Notes: a model not told the origin generated them from the sequence alone. A stretch of 64,000 nucleotides of DNA from Cellulomonas alba (GCF_030362835.1 NZ_JAUCGQ010000004.1:1-64000); one strand, 5' to 3'; shown: positions 25,655 to 35,934, counted from the stretch's first letter. A program made the numbers and translations.

Positions 25655-25744
25655 CTTCTGACGTCACCGTGACCGCGTTTCGCATGTCACGTTCCCGTAA
25701 CCCTGTCAGAAGTATCGTCACTTTTGCTTGACGAGTGACAGAAG
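25655..25744. promoter_or_regulatory. Putative operator cluster for the ROK regulator
   Basis: The 8-mer CTTCTGAC (25655-25662) recurs as its exact complement GTCAGAAG (25705-25712) and with one change as GACAGAAG (25737-25744, within GTGACAGAAG). Further GTCAC and GTGAC half-motifs lie between. The third copy sits inside the spacer of the predicted promoter of the ABC operon, as expected for a repressor site. The DNA-binding protein is inferred from the neighbouring gene. Confidence 0.55.
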
Positions 25745-25757
25745 TCCCTTCTAGGTT
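25728..25757 (+). promoter_or_regulatory. Promoter of the sugar ABC operon, leaderless arrangement
   Basis: TTGACG (25728-25733) and TAGGTT (25752-25757) are separated by 18 bases. The -10 ends 6 bases before the ATG at 25764, so the transcript should begin at or next to the start codon. No ribosome binding site is visible before that ATG, in agreement. Confidence 0.7.
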
Positions 25758-25763
25758 CGCGCC

Positions 25764-27350
25764 ATGGTCAACGAGGACCGCACCGGGGACGGCCACGTGC
25801 CTCCCGACGCGAGGCACCGGCCCGAGGCCGCCGACGAGCAGCCCGACACCGGCGCGCTGCTGCTCGCCATGCGCGGCATCCAGAAGTGGTTCCCCGGCGC
25901 CCGCGCGCTCGACGGAGTCGACCTCGAGATCCGGGCCGGCGAGGTGCACTGCCTGCTCGGCCAGAACGGCGCCGGCAAGTCGACGCTCATCAAGGTGCTC
26001 GCCGGTGCGCACCAGCCGGACGCCGGCGAGATCCTGCTCGACGGCCGGCCCGTCACGATCCCCGACCCGGTGGCGGGGCTGCGGCTCGGCATCGCGACGA
26101 TCTACCAGGAGCTCGACGTCGTCGACGGCCTGACCGTCGCCGAGAACGTCTTCCTCGGGCACGAGCCGGCGCGCGGCGGCTTCTCGCAGCGCCGCGCCAC
26201 GACGGCCCGGACCCGCGAGCTGCTGCGGCGGCTCGGCCACGGCGACCTCTCGCCGCACCGCGAGGTCGGGCGCCTGTCCGCCGCCGGCAAGCAGATCGTC
26301 AGCCTGGCCCGGGCGCTGTCGCACGACGCGCGCGTGATCGTCATGGACGAGCCCTCGGCCGTGCTCGACTCGGAAGAGGTCGTCAACCTCTTCCGCGTGG
26401 TGCGTGAGCTCACGGCGCAGGGCGTCGCGGTCGTCTACATCTCGCACCGGCTCGAGGAGATCCGTCAGATCGGCGACCGGATCACGGTCGTCAAGGACGG
26501 CCGGACCGTGGCGTCCGGCCTCGCCGCCTCGACGCCGACGGACGAGCTGATCCGCCTGATGACCGGACGGTCGGTCGAGTACGCCATCCCGCGCCGACCG
26601 GCCGTGCGCGACGACGCACCGGTGCTGCTCGACGTGCGCGGGCTGACCCTGCGCGGCGCCTTCCGCGACGTCTCCTTCCGGGTCCGCGGCGGCGAGGTCC
26701 TCGGCCTCGCCGGACTCGTCGGGTCCGGCCGGTCGGAGGTGCTCGAGACGGTCTTCGGCGCGCGGCGTGCGACCGCCGGCTCGGTCGAGGTCGCCGGCGA
26801 GCTCGTTCGGCCCGGGTCGGTGCCGCACGCGGTGGCCGCGGGGATCGGGCTGTGCCCGGAGGAGCGCAAGAGCCAGGGCCTGCTGCTCGACGAGCCGCTG
26901 TTCCGCAACGTCACGCTCTCGACGTTCACGCGCGCCGCGCGAGCCGGGTTCCTCGACGAGGGGGCCGAACGACGCGAGGCCGACGCGCAGGTGCGGGCCC
27001 TCGACGTGCGCCCCGCCGACGTGGAACGGCCGGCACGTGCCCTGTCGGGCGGGAACCAGCAGAAGGTGCTCCTCGCGCGCTGGCTCGCGCGCGGCTGCCG
27101 CGTGCTGCTGCTCGACGAGCCGACCCGCGGCGTCGACGTGGGCGCGCGCGCCGAGATCTACGCGCTGATCGCGCGGCTCGCCGCGGAGGGCGCGGCGGTG
27201 GTCGTCGTGTCGAGCGAGATCGGGGAGGTGCTCGGCCTGTCCGACCGCGTCCTCGTGCTGTCCGAGGGACGCGCGGTCCACGAGGGGCCCGCGACCGGGA
27301 TCGACGAGCACCGCGTGCTCGACCTCGTCATGGAAGGGAGTGCCGCGTGA
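25764..27350 (+). CDS. Sugar ABC transporter, double ATP-binding protein (RbsA/MglA family)
   Basis: 528 residues with two fused ABC domains, as in RbsA, MglA and XylG. The first has Walker A GQNGAGKST and the modified signature LSAAGKQIVSLARALS; the second has the usual degenerate Walker A LVGSGRSEV and the signature LSGGNQQKVLLARWLA. It powers uptake of a monosaccharide or small polyol through the permease encoded next. The first 35 residues are a polar tail before the first domain. ATG 25764 is set by the leaderless promoter. Stop overlaps the permease GTG. Confidence 0.93.
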   Translation: MVNEDRTGDGHVPPDARHRPEAADEQPDTGALLLAMRGIQKWFPGARALDGVDLEIRAGEVHCLLGQNGAGKSTLIKVLAGAHQPDAGEILLDGRPVTIPDPVAGLRLGIATIYQELDVVDGLTVAENVFLGHEPARGGFSQRRATTARTRELLRRLGHGDLSPHREVGRLSAAGKQIVSLARALSHDARVIVMDEPSAVLDSEEVVNLFRVVRELTAQGVAVVYISHRLEEIRQIGDRITVVKDGRTVASGLAASTPTDELIRLMTGRSVEYAIPRRPAVRDDAPVLLDVRGLTLRGAFRDVSFRVRGGEVLGLAGLVGSGRSEVLETVFGARRATAGSVEVAGELVRPGSVPHAVAAGIGLCPEERKSQGLLLDEPLFRNVTLSTFTRAARAGFLDEGAERREADAQVRALDVRPADVERPARALSGGNQQKVLLARWLARGCRVLLLDEPTRGVDVGARAEIYALIARLAAEGAAVVVVSSEIGEVLGLSDRVLVLSEGRAVHEGPATGIDEHRVLDLVMEGSAA

Positions 27351-28423
27351 GCGAGCAGCACGTCACGAGCGAGCAGCACCTCGCACCCGAGGTGCCGAAG
27401 GCCGACGAGACGGCGCGCGTCGAGGCCGAGGCGGGCGAGACGCGTCGGAGCCGGCGTCCGAGCATCCTGCGCGGCGCCGCCGGGCGGAACCTCGGCCTCG
27501 TCGTCGCCCTCGTCGCGATCTGCGCGGTCGGCGTCATCACCGCCGGCGACCGGTTCGCCAGCGTCGACAACCTGCTGACGATCCTGCGCCTCGCGTCGAT
27601 CATCGGCGTGCTGAGCATCGGCATGACGTTCGTGATCATCGGCGGCGGCATCGACCTGTCGGTCGGGTCGGTGCTCGGGCTGTCGTCGGTGTGGGCGAGC
27701 ACGCTCGCCACTCAGACGCTCGCGGCGAACACGCACTGGATCGTCATGGTGCTCTGCGCGCTGGCGGTCGGCCTGGGGGCCGGGCTCATCAACGGCCTCC
27801 TGGTCGCGTACGGCAAGGTCGTCGCGTTCATCGCGACGCTCGCGATGATGGTCGCCGCGCGCGGCCTCGCCGAGATGATCTCGAACCGCCGCACGCAGAT
27901 CGTCACGGTCCGCGGCTTCCTCGACTTCTTCCGCGGTGACTTCCTCGGAGTGCCGACGCTCGTCTGGATCTTCGCGGTCGTCGCGGTCGCCGGGTGGGTG
28001 CTGCTCAACCGGACGACCTTCGGCCGTCGCACGATCGCGGTCGGCGGCAACCCCGAGGCCGCCCGGCTCGCCGGCATCAAGGTCAGGCGCCACACGATGT
28101 ACCTCTACGCGCTCGCGGGCCTCGCGGCGGGCATCGGCGGCGCCATGATGCTCGGCCGCACCACGGCGGGCAGCTCGACGAACGGCCAGCTCTACGAGCT
28201 CGACGCGATCGCCGCCGTGGTCGTCGGCGGCACGCTCCTGGCCGGCGGCCGGGGCACGATCGTCGGCACGGTCTTCGGCGTCCTCATCTTCACGACGCTC
28301 AGCAACGTGTTCACGCAGAACAACCTGTCGATCTCGGCCCAGGCCGTCGCCAAGGGCGTGATCATCGTCGTCGCCGTGCTGCTTCAGCAGCGCTTCGCCG
28401 AGCGCTCCCGAGCCGGGACCTGA
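27347..28423 (+). CDS. Sugar ABC transporter permease (RbsC family)
   Basis: 358 residues, BPD_transp_2 family. A charged N-terminal tail of about 45 residues precedes 8-10 hydrophobic segments. The conserved GGGIDLSVGSVLGLSS and the loop AVGGNPEAARLAGIKV are typical of RbsC-like permeases. Membrane partner of the double ATPase and the lipoprotein encoded on each side. GTG start overlaps the ATPase stop (GTGA). Confidence 0.94.
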   Translation: MSEQHVTSEQHLAPEVPKADETARVEAEAGETRRSRRPSILRGAAGRNLGLVVALVAICAVGVITAGDRFASVDNLLTILRLASIIGVLSIGMTFVIIGGGIDLSVGSVLGLSSVWASTLATQTLAANTHWIVMVLCALAVGLGAGLINGLLVAYGKVVAFIATLAMMVAARGLAEMISNRRTQIVTVRGFLDFFRGDFLGVPTLVWIFAVVAVAGWVLLNRTTFGRRTIAVGGNPEAARLAGIKVRRHTMYLYALAGLAAGIGGAMMLGRTTAGSSTNGQLYELDAIAAVVVGGTLLAGGRGTIVGTVFGVLIFTTLSNVFTQNNLSISAQAVAKGVIIVVAVLLQQRFAERSRAGT

Positions 28424-28511
28424 CCCGCGCCCCGACCAACCCTCACCCGCGGCGCCCCGCCGCACCCTCGCTCGACCCGACCAGCGCGCCACCCGATCAA
28501 GGAGGATCGTC

Positions 28512-29558
28512 ATGTCCGCTCCACTGCGTCGTCGTCACCTGGTGCTCGCCGGTGCCGCCGCATCGCTCGCCCTGCTCGTCGCGGGGTGCACGTCGAACCA
28601 ACCGAAGGACACCGCGACGCAGGCCGCCCAGACCCAGGCGGTCAGCGACAACGACGCCCCGGGCAAGCAGGTGACGATCGGCTTCTCGGCCCCCGCGGCC
28701 GACCACGGCTGGATGTCGTCGATCACCAAGTCGGCCGTCGCCGAGGCCGGCAAGTACCCCGACGTCAAGCTCGTCCAGGCCGAGGCCACGAACGACGTGA
28801 ACCTGCAGATCTCGCAGATCGAGAGCTTCATCAACGACAAGGTCGACGCGATCGTCCTGCTGCCGTTCGACGGGGCAGCGCTCACCGAGGTCGCGACCAA
28901 GGCGATGCGCGCCGGCATCCCGGTGATCAACGTCGACCGCGAGTTCTCCGACCCGAACGCCGCGCGCGTCACGGTCCTCGGCGACAACTACGGCATGGGC
29001 GTCAGCGCCGGCAAGTACATCTGCGACCAGCTCGGCGGCAAGACCGACGCGAAGGTCGCCGAGATCGCCGGCATCGACTCGCTGCCGCTGACGCAGGACC
29101 GCAGCAAGGGATTCAAGGACGCGCTCGCCACGTGCGGCCTCAGCGTCAGCAACCGCGTCGCGGCGGACTTCACCGTCCAGGGCGGCGAGGAGGCGGCCGC
29201 GAACCTGCTCCAGGCCGCGCCGAAGCTCGACGCGATCTGGAACCACGACGACGACCAGGGCGTCGGCGTGATGGCGGCGATCGAGAACGCCGGCCGGCAC
29301 GAGTTCTTCATGGTCGGCGGCGCGGGCTCCAAGCAGGTCATGAACCAGATCAAGGCCGACAACACCGTCATCAAGGCCACGGTCATCTACCCGTCGACGC
29401 AGGCAGCCGACGCGGTGCGGCTCGCGCGCCTGCTGGTCCAGGGCAAGGCGATGAGCGACCTCGTCGAGGTCGAGGTGCCCCGCAAGGTGCAGCTGTACGC
29501 GCCGGTCGTGACCAAGGCGAACGTCGACAAGTACCTCCCGACGGCCTTCGAGTCCTGA
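28512..29558 (+). CDS. Sugar ABC transporter substrate-binding lipoprotein (RbsB family)
   Basis: 348 residues. A lipoprotein signal peptide with LLVAGC gives lipidated Cys26, so the mature protein is anchored outside the membrane. The rest is a periplasmic-binding type 1 fold with AEATNDVNLQISQIESF and the ligand-binding NVDREFSDP region. Strong ribosome binding site AAGGAGG nine bases before the ATG. Ligand is a sugar or polyol that cannot be named from sequence. A stable hairpin follows the stop. Confidence 0.93.
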   Translation: MSAPLRRRHLVLAGAAASLALLVAGCTSNQPKDTATQAAQTQAVSDNDAPGKQVTIGFSAPAADHGWMSSITKSAVAEAGKYPDVKLVQAEATNDVNLQISQIESFINDKVDAIVLLPFDGAALTEVATKAMRAGIPVINVDREFSDPNAARVTVLGDNYGMGVSAGKYICDQLGGKTDAKVAEIAGIDSLPLTQDRSKGFKDALATCGLSVSNRVAADFTVQGGEEAAANLLQAAPKLDAIWNHDDDQGVGVMAAIENAGRHEFFMVGGAGSKQVMNQIKADNTVIKATVIYPSTQAADAVRLARLLVQGKAMSDLVEVEVPRKVQLYAPVVTKANVDKYLPTAFES

Positions 29559-29561
29559 GAC

Positions 29562-29602
29562 CCACCGCGCGGGCGGGCCACCCACACCCGCCCGCGCGGT
29601 GG
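29562..29602 (+). terminator. Strong hairpin between binding-protein gene and dehydrogenase gene
   Basis: A perfect 16-bp inverted repeat (29562-29577 and 29587-29602) with a 9-base loop starts four bases after the stop. There is no U-tract. Such a structure can act as a partial terminator or protect the 3' end of the upstream message, giving more binding protein than downstream enzymes. Confidence 0.65.
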
Positions 29603-29633
29603 CGACGCCGTCACCAGCAAGAAGGGTTCCGTC

Positions 29634-30899
29634 ATGACAGATCCGCACGTCCCCGCACCCCGGCTCGGCGTCGGCATGGTCGGCTACGCCTTCATGGGGG
29701 CAGCCCACTCCCAGGCGTGGCGCAACGCGCCCCGGTTCTTCGACCTCCCGATGGCCGTCGACATGGCCGTCGTGGGCGGGCGGGACCGCGACCGGGTGGC
29801 CGCCGCGGCCCGGCGCCTGGGCTGGCGCGACACGGAGACCGACTGGCGCGCGCTCGTCACCCGGGACGACGTCGACCTCGTCGACGTCTGCACGCCCGGC
29901 GACACGCACGCCGAGATCGCCGTCGCGGCCCTCGCGGCCGGCAAGCACGTGCTGTGCGAGAAGCCGCTCGCGAACACGGTGGCCGAGGCGCGGACGATGG
30001 TGGAGGCGGCGCAGGCCGTGCCCGACCGCGTCGCGATGGTCGGGTTCACGTACCGCCGCGTGCCGGCGATCCAGCTGGCCCGGACGCTCGTCGCCGACGG
30101 CCGGATCGGCACGGTCCGGCACGTCCGGGCGCAGTACCTGCAGGACTGGATCGCGGACCCGCAGGTGCCGCTGTCGTGGCGCCTCGACCGGCAGCGCGCC
30201 GGGTCGGGTGCGCTCGGCGACATCGGGGCCCACGTCGTCGACCTCGCGCAGTTCATCACGGGCGAGCGGCTCACGGGTGTCGCCGCGATGCTCGAGACGT
30301 TCGTGCACGAGCGGCCCGTCGCCGACCGGTTCGAGGGCCTCGCCGGGTCCGGCTCGACGGACGGCGCGACCGGACCGGTCACCGTCGATGACGCCGCGGT
30401 CTTCCTCGCGCGGCTCTCGGGCGGCGGCCTCGCGACGTTCGAGGCGACGCGGTTCGCGTACGGCCGCAAGAACGCGATCAGGCTCGAGGTCAACGGCTCG
30501 CGCGGCTCGCTCGCGTTCGACTTCGAGGACATGAACGTTCTGCACTACTTCGACGCGAGCGACCCTGCGGCCACGGCCGGGTTCCGGCGGATCGTCGTCA
30601 CCGAGCCCGAGCACGCGTACGTCGCCGCATGGTGGCCCGCGGGCCACGGGCTCGGCTACGAGCACGCGTTCACGCACCAGGTCGTCGACCTCGTGCGCGG
30701 CGTCGCGGCGGGGGAGCACCCCGCGCCGACGTTCGCCGACGGGCTGCAGGTGCAGCTCGTGCTCGACGCCGTCCAGCGGTCCGCCGCCGACGACGCGCGG
30801 TGGACGCCCATCGCCGACGAGGGCGCGCGGAACGACGGCCTGCCCGTCACCGTCCCGGCCGGCGCGTCCGGCTCGACCCCCGACCGTCAGGAGGCCTGA
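29634..30899 (+). CDS. Gfo/Idh/MocA family dehydrogenase
   Basis: 421 residues. The N-terminal Rossmann domain has [18 protein letters not shown] and the typical [15 protein letters not shown] with the Lys of the EKP motif; the C-terminal domain carries [16 protein letters not shown], with the His normally in the active site. Members oxidise or reduce sugars and polyols such as inositol or glucosides with NAD(P). AGAAGG lies before the ATG. Placed after a sugar importer and directly before a sugar isomerase-like gene, it is probably the first catabolic enzyme for the imported compound. Substrate unknown. Confidence 0.88.
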   Translation: MTDPHVPAPRLGVGMVGYAFMGAAHSQAWRNAPRFFDLPMAVDMAVVGGRDRDRVAAAARRLGWRDTETDWRALVTRDDVDLVDVCTPGDTHAEIAVAALAAGKHVLCEKPLANTVAEARTMVEAAQAVPDRVAMVGFTYRRVPAIQLARTLVADGRIGTVRHVRAQYLQDWIADPQVPLSWRLDRQRAGSGALGDIGAHVVDLAQFITGERLTGVAAMLETFVHERPVADRFEGLAGSGSTDGATGPVTVDDAAVFLARLSGGGLATFEATRFAYGRKNAIRLEVNGSRGSLAFDFEDMNVLHYFDASDPAATAGFRRIVVTEPEHAYVAAWWPAGHGLGYEHAFTHQVVDLVRGVAAGEHPAPTFADGLQVQLVLDAVQRSAADDARWTPIADEGARNDGLPVTVPAGASGSTPDRQEA

Positions 30900-30900
30900 C

Positions 30901-31902
30901 ATGACACGTCCGATCACGCTGTTCACCGGCCAGTGGGCCGACCTGCCGCTCGAGGAGGTCGCGCGCCTCGCCGCGACGTGGGGCTACGACGGGCTCGAGC
31001 TCGCCTGCTGGGGCGACCACCTCGACCCGTGGCGCTGGGACGACGACGAGTACGTCGCGGGCCGGCTCGAGCTGCTCGAGCGGCACGGGCTCAAGGTGTG
31101 GGCGATCTCCAACCACCTCAAGGGCCAGGCCGTGTGCGACGACCCGATCGACCAGCGCCACCGCGACATCCTCCCGGACGTCGTGTGGGGCGACGGCGAC
31201 CCCGAGGGCGTGCGGCAGCGCGCGGCCGAGGAGATGAAGCACACCGCCCGCCTCGCCGCGAAGCTCGGGGTGAAGACCGTCGTCGGGTTCACGGGCTCGT
31301 CGATCTGGAAGTACGTGGCGATGTTCCCGCCGGTGTCGGCCGCGGCGGTCGACGCGGGCTACCAGGACTTCGCGGAGCGGTGGAACCCGATCCTCGACGT
31401 CTTCGACGAGGTGGGCGTGCGGTTCGCGCACGAGGTGCACCCGTCGGAGATCGCGTACGACTACTGGACGACGCAGCGCACGCTCGAGGCGATCGGCCAC
31501 CGCGAGGCGTTCGGGCTCAACTGGGACCCGAGCCACTTCGTCTGGCAGGACCTCGACCCCGTCGACTTCATCGTCGAGCACGCCGACCGGATCTACCACG
31601 TGGACTGCAAGGACGCGAAGCGCCGCCTCGGCAACGGCCGCAACGGCCGCCTCGCGTCGCACCTGCCGTGGGGCGACCCGCGCCGCGGGTGGGACTTCGT
31701 CTCGACCGGGCGCGGGGACGTGCCGTGGGAGGCGTCGTTCCGGGCGCTCAACGCGATCGGGTACGACGGGCCGATCTCGGTCGAGTGGGAGGACGCCGGC
31801 ATGGACCGGCTCGTGGGCGCGCCCGAGGCGCTCGAGTTCGTGCGGCGGAACGCGTTCGACGCCCCGGAGGCGGCGTTCGACGCGGCGTTCAGCTCGCGCT
31901 GA
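30901..31902 (+). CDS. TIM-barrel sugar isomerase/epimerase (AP endonuclease 2 family)
   Basis: 333 residues, xylose isomerase-like TIM barrel. Likely metal ligands are in [13 protein letters not shown] (Glu), [10 protein letters not shown] (Asp/His), [10 protein letters not shown] (His) and VEWEDAGMD (Glu). It starts one base after the dehydrogenase stop, with GGAGG inside the end of that gene, so the two are made together. Dehydrogenase/barrel pairs of this type occur in inositol breakdown and in 3-keto-glycoside pathways. The reaction here is not fixed by sequence. Confidence 0.85.
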   Translation: MTRPITLFTGQWADLPLEEVARLAATWGYDGLELACWGDHLDPWRWDDDEYVAGRLELLERHGLKVWAISNHLKGQAVCDDPIDQRHRDILPDVVWGDGDPEGVRQRAAEEMKHTARLAAKLGVKTVVGFTGSSIWKYVAMFPPVSAAAVDAGYQDFAERWNPILDVFDEVGVRFAHEVHPSEIAYDYWTTQRTLEAIGHREAFGLNWDPSHFVWQDLDPVDFIVEHADRIYHVDCKDAKRRLGNGRNGRLASHLPWGDPRRGWDFVSTGRGDVPWEASFRALNAIGYDGPISVEWEDAGMDRLVGAPEALEFVRRNAFDAPEAAFDAAFSSR

Positions 31903-32079
31903 GGAGGCGCCCGCGTCGTCTCGCTGGGACGCGGCGCGGCGCGGCGGCGGGGTCGTCGTCGGTCGGAGGGGGCCGGCGGCGACCTCGACGCGTGCCACCT
32001 GCGCGCTCCGGCTCGCGGCCGGACGTGGCCCGCGCGGCGCGACGCTGTGCGGACCGGCGGCGGCGGCCGATACTGGGGC

Positions 32080-32505
32080 ATGATCTCGACGGATCTCGCG
32101 CTCCTGCTGCGCAGCGCCGGCCTGCGCTGGCACCCCGCGTCGGGCGACCGGTTCGCCGTCCTGCAGGCGGCGCTCGCGGGCGAGGTGTTCACCATCAGCG
32201 AGATGACGATCGAGGCGCGCGACTACCCGACGGGCACGATCCTCGGCTTCAACGGCACGACCGAGTGGGCGCTCGACTCGGTGGCGCAGGAGGACGCGCT
32301 CTGGCTGCCGCGCGAGGACCAGCTGCGCGAGCTGCTGGGGCGCGCGTTCCGCAGCCTGGCCCGCTCGACCGACGGCACCAGCTACCAGGTGCTCGCGGAG
32401 CTCCCCGGACGGCCGGAGCAGGTCTTCACCGCCGAGACCGCCGACGACGCCTACGCGCACGCGCTGCTCGCGCTCGTCACCGCGGCCGTCGACCCGGTGC
32501 GCTGA
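32080..32505 (+). CDS. Hypothetical protein
   Basis: 141 residues, soluble, acidic, family not recognised. Begins MISTDLALLLRSAGLRWHP and has GDRFAVLQ, TGTILGFNGTTEWALDSV and a C-terminal helix DDAYAHALLALVTAAV. ATG 32080 is preferred over an in-frame start 11 codons earlier, because GATACT lies 6 bases upstream and the earlier start would place a Gly-rich tail before the fold. Stands alone between the sugar cluster and gatCAB. Confidence 0.6.
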   Translation: MISTDLALLLRSAGLRWHPASGDRFAVLQAALAGEVFTISEMTIEARDYPTGTILGFNGTTEWALDSVAQEDALWLPREDQLRELLGRAFRSLARSTDGTSYQVLAELPGRPEQVFTAETADDAYAHALLALVTAAVDPVR

Positions 32506-32590
32506 CTCCGGCGCGCCGACCGGGCCCCTGACCCGGTCGACCCACCCCTGCGTCGAGCCCCGGCCCGGCGGACCGTCACCCGCGGCCCCC

Positions 32591-32603
32591 TAGACTCGGG
32601 GCC
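32591..32603 (+). promoter_or_regulatory. -10 box of gatCAB, leaderless arrangement
   Basis: TAGACT at 32591-32596 ends 7 bases before the gatC ATG. No ribosome binding site is seen in the gap. Confidence 0.6.
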
Positions 32604-32903
32604 ATGTCCTCCCTCTCCCGCGACGAGGTCGCGCGCGTGGCGGGCCTGGCCCGGATCGACCTGACGCCCGCCGAGATCGACCGCCTGGCGGGCGAGCTCG
32701 ACGTCATCGTCGAGGCGGTCGCGAGCGTCAGCGAGATCGCGACGCCCGACGTGCCGGCCACGAGCCACCCGCTGCCCATGACGAACGTGTTCCGCACCGA
32801 CGAGCCGGTCGCCCCGCTCGACCGCGACGCGGTGCTGGCAGCAGCGCCGGCCGCGCAGGACGGCAAGTTCCTCGTGCCGCAGATCCTCGGGGAGGACGCG
32901 TGA
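32604..32903 (+). CDS. gatC: Asp-tRNA(Asn)/Glu-tRNA(Gln) amidotransferase subunit C
   Basis: 99 residues, the usual size. [19 protein letters not shown] at the N-terminus is the conserved GatC start. It clamps GatA and GatB together in the amidotransferase that corrects Glu-tRNA(Gln) and Asp-tRNA(Asn). First gene of gatCAB; its stop overlaps the gatA GTG. Leaderless -10 upstream. Confidence 0.95.
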   Translation: MSSLSRDEVARVAGLARIDLTPAEIDRLAGELDVIVEAVASVSEIATPDVPATSHPLPMTNVFRTDEPVAPLDRDAVLAAAPAAQDGKFLVPQILGEDA

Positions 32904-34420
32904 GCACCCCCGACCTGACCCGCCTCTCCGCGGCAGCACTCGCCGACCGCCTGGCCGCCGGCGACGTATCGAGCGTCGACGCGACGCAGGCGCACCTCGA
33001 CCGCATCGCCGCCGTCGACGGCGCGGTGCACGCGTTCCTGCACGTCAGCGCCGAGCAGGCGCTCGACACGGCGCGCGACGTCGACGGCCGCCGGGCGCGT
33101 GGCGAGGAGCTGCACGCGCTCGCGGGCGTCCCGATCGCCGTCAAGGACGTCGTCGTGACGGAGGGTCTGCCGACCACGGCGGGCTCGCGGATCCTCGAGG
33201 GCTGGGTGCCGCCGTACGACGCGACGCTCGTCAGCCGCATCAAGGCCGCGGGCCTGCCGATCCTCGGCAAGACGAACATGGACGAGTTCGCGATGGGCAG
33301 CTCGACCGAGCACTCGGCGTACGGCGACACGCACAACCCGTGGGACCTCGACCGGATCCCCGGCGGCAGCGGCGGCGGCAGTGCCGCGGCGGTCGCGGCG
33401 TACGAGGCCCCGCTCGCGATCGGGACCGACACGGGCGGCTCGATCCGCCAGCCCGCCGCCGTCACCGGCACGGTCGGCGTGAAGCCGACGTACGGGAGCG
33501 TCTCGCGCTACGGCCTCATCGCGATGGCGTCGTCGCTCGACCAGGCCGGCCCGGTGACGCGCACGGTCCTCGACGCGGCGCTGCTGCACGAGCTCATCGG
33601 CGGCCACGACCCGCTCGACTCGACGTCCATCCCCGAGCCGTTGCCGAGCCTCGTCGAGGCCGCGCGTGCCGGTGCGTCGGGCGACCTGACGGGCGTCCGC
33701 GTCGGCGTCATCACCGAGCTCCAGGGCGAGGGCTACCAGGCCGGCGTGCTCGCACGTTTCCACGAGTCGCTCGAGCTGCTGCAGCGGGCCGGCGCGACGC
33801 TCGTCGAGGTGTCCTGCCCGCACTTCCGGTACGCGCTCGGCGCCTACTACCTGATCATGCCGAGCGAGGCGTCGAGCAACCTCGCCAAGTTCGACGGCAT
33901 GCGCTTCGGCCTGCGGGTCGAGCCCACCGACGGCCCCGCGACCGCGGAGCGCGTCATGGCCGCGACGCGCGGCGCGGGCTTCGGCGACGAGGTCAAGCGG
34001 CGCGTCATCCTGGGCACCTACGCCCTGTCCGCCGGGTACTACGACGCGTACTACGGCAGCGCGCAGAAGGTCCGCACGCTCATCCAGCGCGACTTCGCCG
34101 CCGCGTTCGCGCAGGCCGACGTGCTCGTCTCGCCCACTGCCCCGACCACGGCGTTCAAGCTCGGCGAGAAGCTCGACGACCCGCTCGCGATGTACCTGAA
34201 CGACGTCGCGACGATCCCGGCGAACCTCGCGGGCGTGCCCGGCCTCTCGCTGCCGAGCGGCCTGTCCGACGACGGCCTGCCGGCCGGGTTCCAGATCCTG
34301 GCGCCCGCCAAGGCCGACGACCGGCTGTACCGCGTGGGCGCGGCGCTCGAGGCGCTGCTCGAGCAGTCGTGGGAGGGCCCGCTGCTCGCGAAGGCCCCGG
34401 AGCTGGAGGTGGCCCGATGA
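32900..34420 (+). CDS. gatA: Asp-tRNA(Asn)/Glu-tRNA(Gln) amidotransferase subunit A
   Basis: 506 residues, amidase-signature family. The catalytic triad is complete: Lys82 in IAVKDVVV, Ser157 in [11 protein letters not shown] and Ser181 in [11 protein letters not shown]. Releases ammonia from glutamine for transfer by GatB. GTG start overlaps gatC, stop overlaps gatB (ATGA), so all three are translationally coupled. Confidence 0.97.
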   Translation: MSTPDLTRLSAAALADRLAAGDVSSVDATQAHLDRIAAVDGAVHAFLHVSAEQALDTARDVDGRRARGEELHALAGVPIAVKDVVVTEGLPTTAGSRILEGWVPPYDATLVSRIKAAGLPILGKTNMDEFAMGSSTEHSAYGDTHNPWDLDRIPGGSGGGSAAAVAAYEAPLAIGTDTGGSIRQPAAVTGTVGVKPTYGSVSRYGLIAMASSLDQAGPVTRTVLDAALLHELIGGHDPLDSTSIPEPLPSLVEAARAGASGDLTGVRVGVITELQGEGYQAGVLARFHESLELLQRAGATLVEVSCPHFRYALGAYYLIMPSEASSNLAKFDGMRFGLRVEPTDGPATAERVMAATRGAGFGDEVKRRVILGTYALSAGYYDAYYGSAQKVRTLIQRDFAAAFAQADVLVSPTAPTTAFKLGEKLDDPLAMYLNDVATIPANLAGVPGLSLPSGLSDDGLPAGFQILAPAKADDRLYRVGAALEALLEQSWEGPLLAKAPELEVAR

Positions 34421-35928
34421 CGAGCACGACCACGGAGCTCGTGGACTACGACGACGCGATCGCGCGGTTCGACCCGGTGCTCGGCATCGAGGTGCACGTC
34501 GAGCTCGGCACGCGCACCAAGATGTTCGACGGCGCACCGGCCGGCTTCGGCGAGGAGCCGAACACCTCGGTGACGCCCGTGTCCCTGGGGCTGCCCGGCA
34601 GCCTGCCGGTGGTGAACGGCACGGCCGTCGAGTACGCGATCCGCATCGGCCTCGCGCTCAACTGCCAGATCGCCGAGAGCTGCCGGTTCGCGCGGAAGAA
34701 CTACTTCTACCCGGACGTCCCGAAGAACTTCCAGACGAGCCAGTACGACGAGCCGATCGCGTTCGAGGGCCACGTCGACGTCGAGCTCGAGGACGGCACG
34801 ACGTTCCGCGTCGAGATCGAGCGCGCGCACATGGAGGAGGACGCGGGCAAGAACACCCACGTCGGCGGCGCCACGGGCCGCATCCACGGCGCCGAATACT
34901 CGCTCGTCGACTACAACCGCGCCGGCATCCCGCTCGTGGAGATCGTGACGAAGCCGATCACGGGTGCGGGGGAGCGTGCGCCCGAGGTGGCGCGGGCCTA
35001 CGTCCAGACGCTGCGCGACCTGTTCCGCGCCCTCGAGGTCTCCGAGGCGCGCATGGAGCGCGGCAACGTGCGGGCGGACGTCAACGTCTCGCTCCGTCCG
35101 ACGCCGGACAGCCCGCTCGGCACGCGCACCGAGACGAAGAACGTGAACTCGTTCCGCTCGGTCGAGCGCGCGGTCCGCTACGAGATCAGCCGCCAGGCCG
35201 GCGTGCTCGACGCGGGCGGCACGATCGTCCAGGAGACCCGCCACTGGCACGAGGACACGGGCATCACGACGTCCGGGCGCATCAAGTCCGACGCCGAGGA
35301 CTACCGGTACTTCCCCGAGCCGGACCTCGTGCCCATCGCGCCCGACCGTGCGTGGGTCGAGGAGATCCGGGCCTCGCTGCCCGAGCTGCCGGCCGCGCGG
35401 CGCCGCCGCCTCCAGGGCGAGTGGGGCTACGCCGACGCGGAGATGCGCGACGTCGTCAACGCGGGTGCGGTCGAGCTGATCGAGGCGACCACGGCCGCGG
35501 GCGCGTCCCCGGCGGCGGCGCGCAAGTGGTGGATGGGTGAGCTGGCGCGCACCGCCAAGCAGCAGGAGGTCGAGCTCGCGGAGCTGCCGATCACGCCCGC
35601 GCAGATCGGGCAGCTGCAGCGCCTGGTCGACGAGGGGCGCATCAACGACAAGCTGGCGCGCCAGGTGCTCGAGGGCGTGCTCGCGGGCGAGGGCGACCCC
35701 GAGGCGGTCGTGCAGGCGCGCGGCCTCGAGGTCGTCTCCGACGACGGCCCGCTGCTCGCGGCGATCGACGACGCGCTCGCGGCGCAGCCGGACATCGCCG
35801 ACAAGATCCGGAGCGGCAACCTCGGCCCGGTCGGCGCGATCATCGGCGCCGTGATGAAGGCGACGCGTGGTCAGGCGGACGCGGGCCGCGTGCGCGAGCT
35901 CGTGCTCGAGCGGGTCCAGGCCGGCTGA
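34417..35928 (+). CDS. gatB: Asp-tRNA(Asn)/Glu-tRNA(Gln) amidotransferase subunit B
   Basis: 503 residues. [15 protein letters not shown] near the N-terminus, the synthetase-like kinase core with [17 protein letters not shown] and [14 protein letters not shown], and a C-terminal YqeY-like tRNA-binding domain from about residue 355. Activates the misacylated tRNA and adds the amide. The ATG has GGAGG eight bases upstream inside gatA. A terminator-like hairpin follows. Confidence 0.97.
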   Translation: MTSTTTELVDYDDAIARFDPVLGIEVHVELGTRTKMFDGAPAGFGEEPNTSVTPVSLGLPGSLPVVNGTAVEYAIRIGLALNCQIAESCRFARKNYFYPDVPKNFQTSQYDEPIAFEGHVDVELEDGTTFRVEIERAHMEEDAGKNTHVGGATGRIHGAEYSLVDYNRAGIPLVEIVTKPITGAGERAPEVARAYVQTLRDLFRALEVSEARMERGNVRADVNVSLRPTPDSPLGTRTETKNVNSFRSVERAVRYEISRQAGVLDAGGTIVQETRHWHEDTGITTSGRIKSDAEDYRYFPEPDLVPIAPDRAWVEEIRASLPELPAARRRRLQGEWGYADAEMRDVVNAGAVELIEATTAAGASPAAARKWWMGELARTAKQQEVELAELPITPAQIGQLQRLVDEGRINDKLARQVLEGVLAGEGDPEAVVQARGLEVVSDDGPLLAAIDDALAAQPDIADKIRSGNLGPVGAIIGAVMKATRGQADAGRVRELVLERVQAG

Positions 35929-35934
35929 CCGTCA

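Noticed and set aside
24444..31902. Inositol catabolic cluster
   Set aside because: A Gfo/Idh/MocA dehydrogenase and an isomerase are present, but no IolB, IolC, IolD or IolJ-like genes accompany them.
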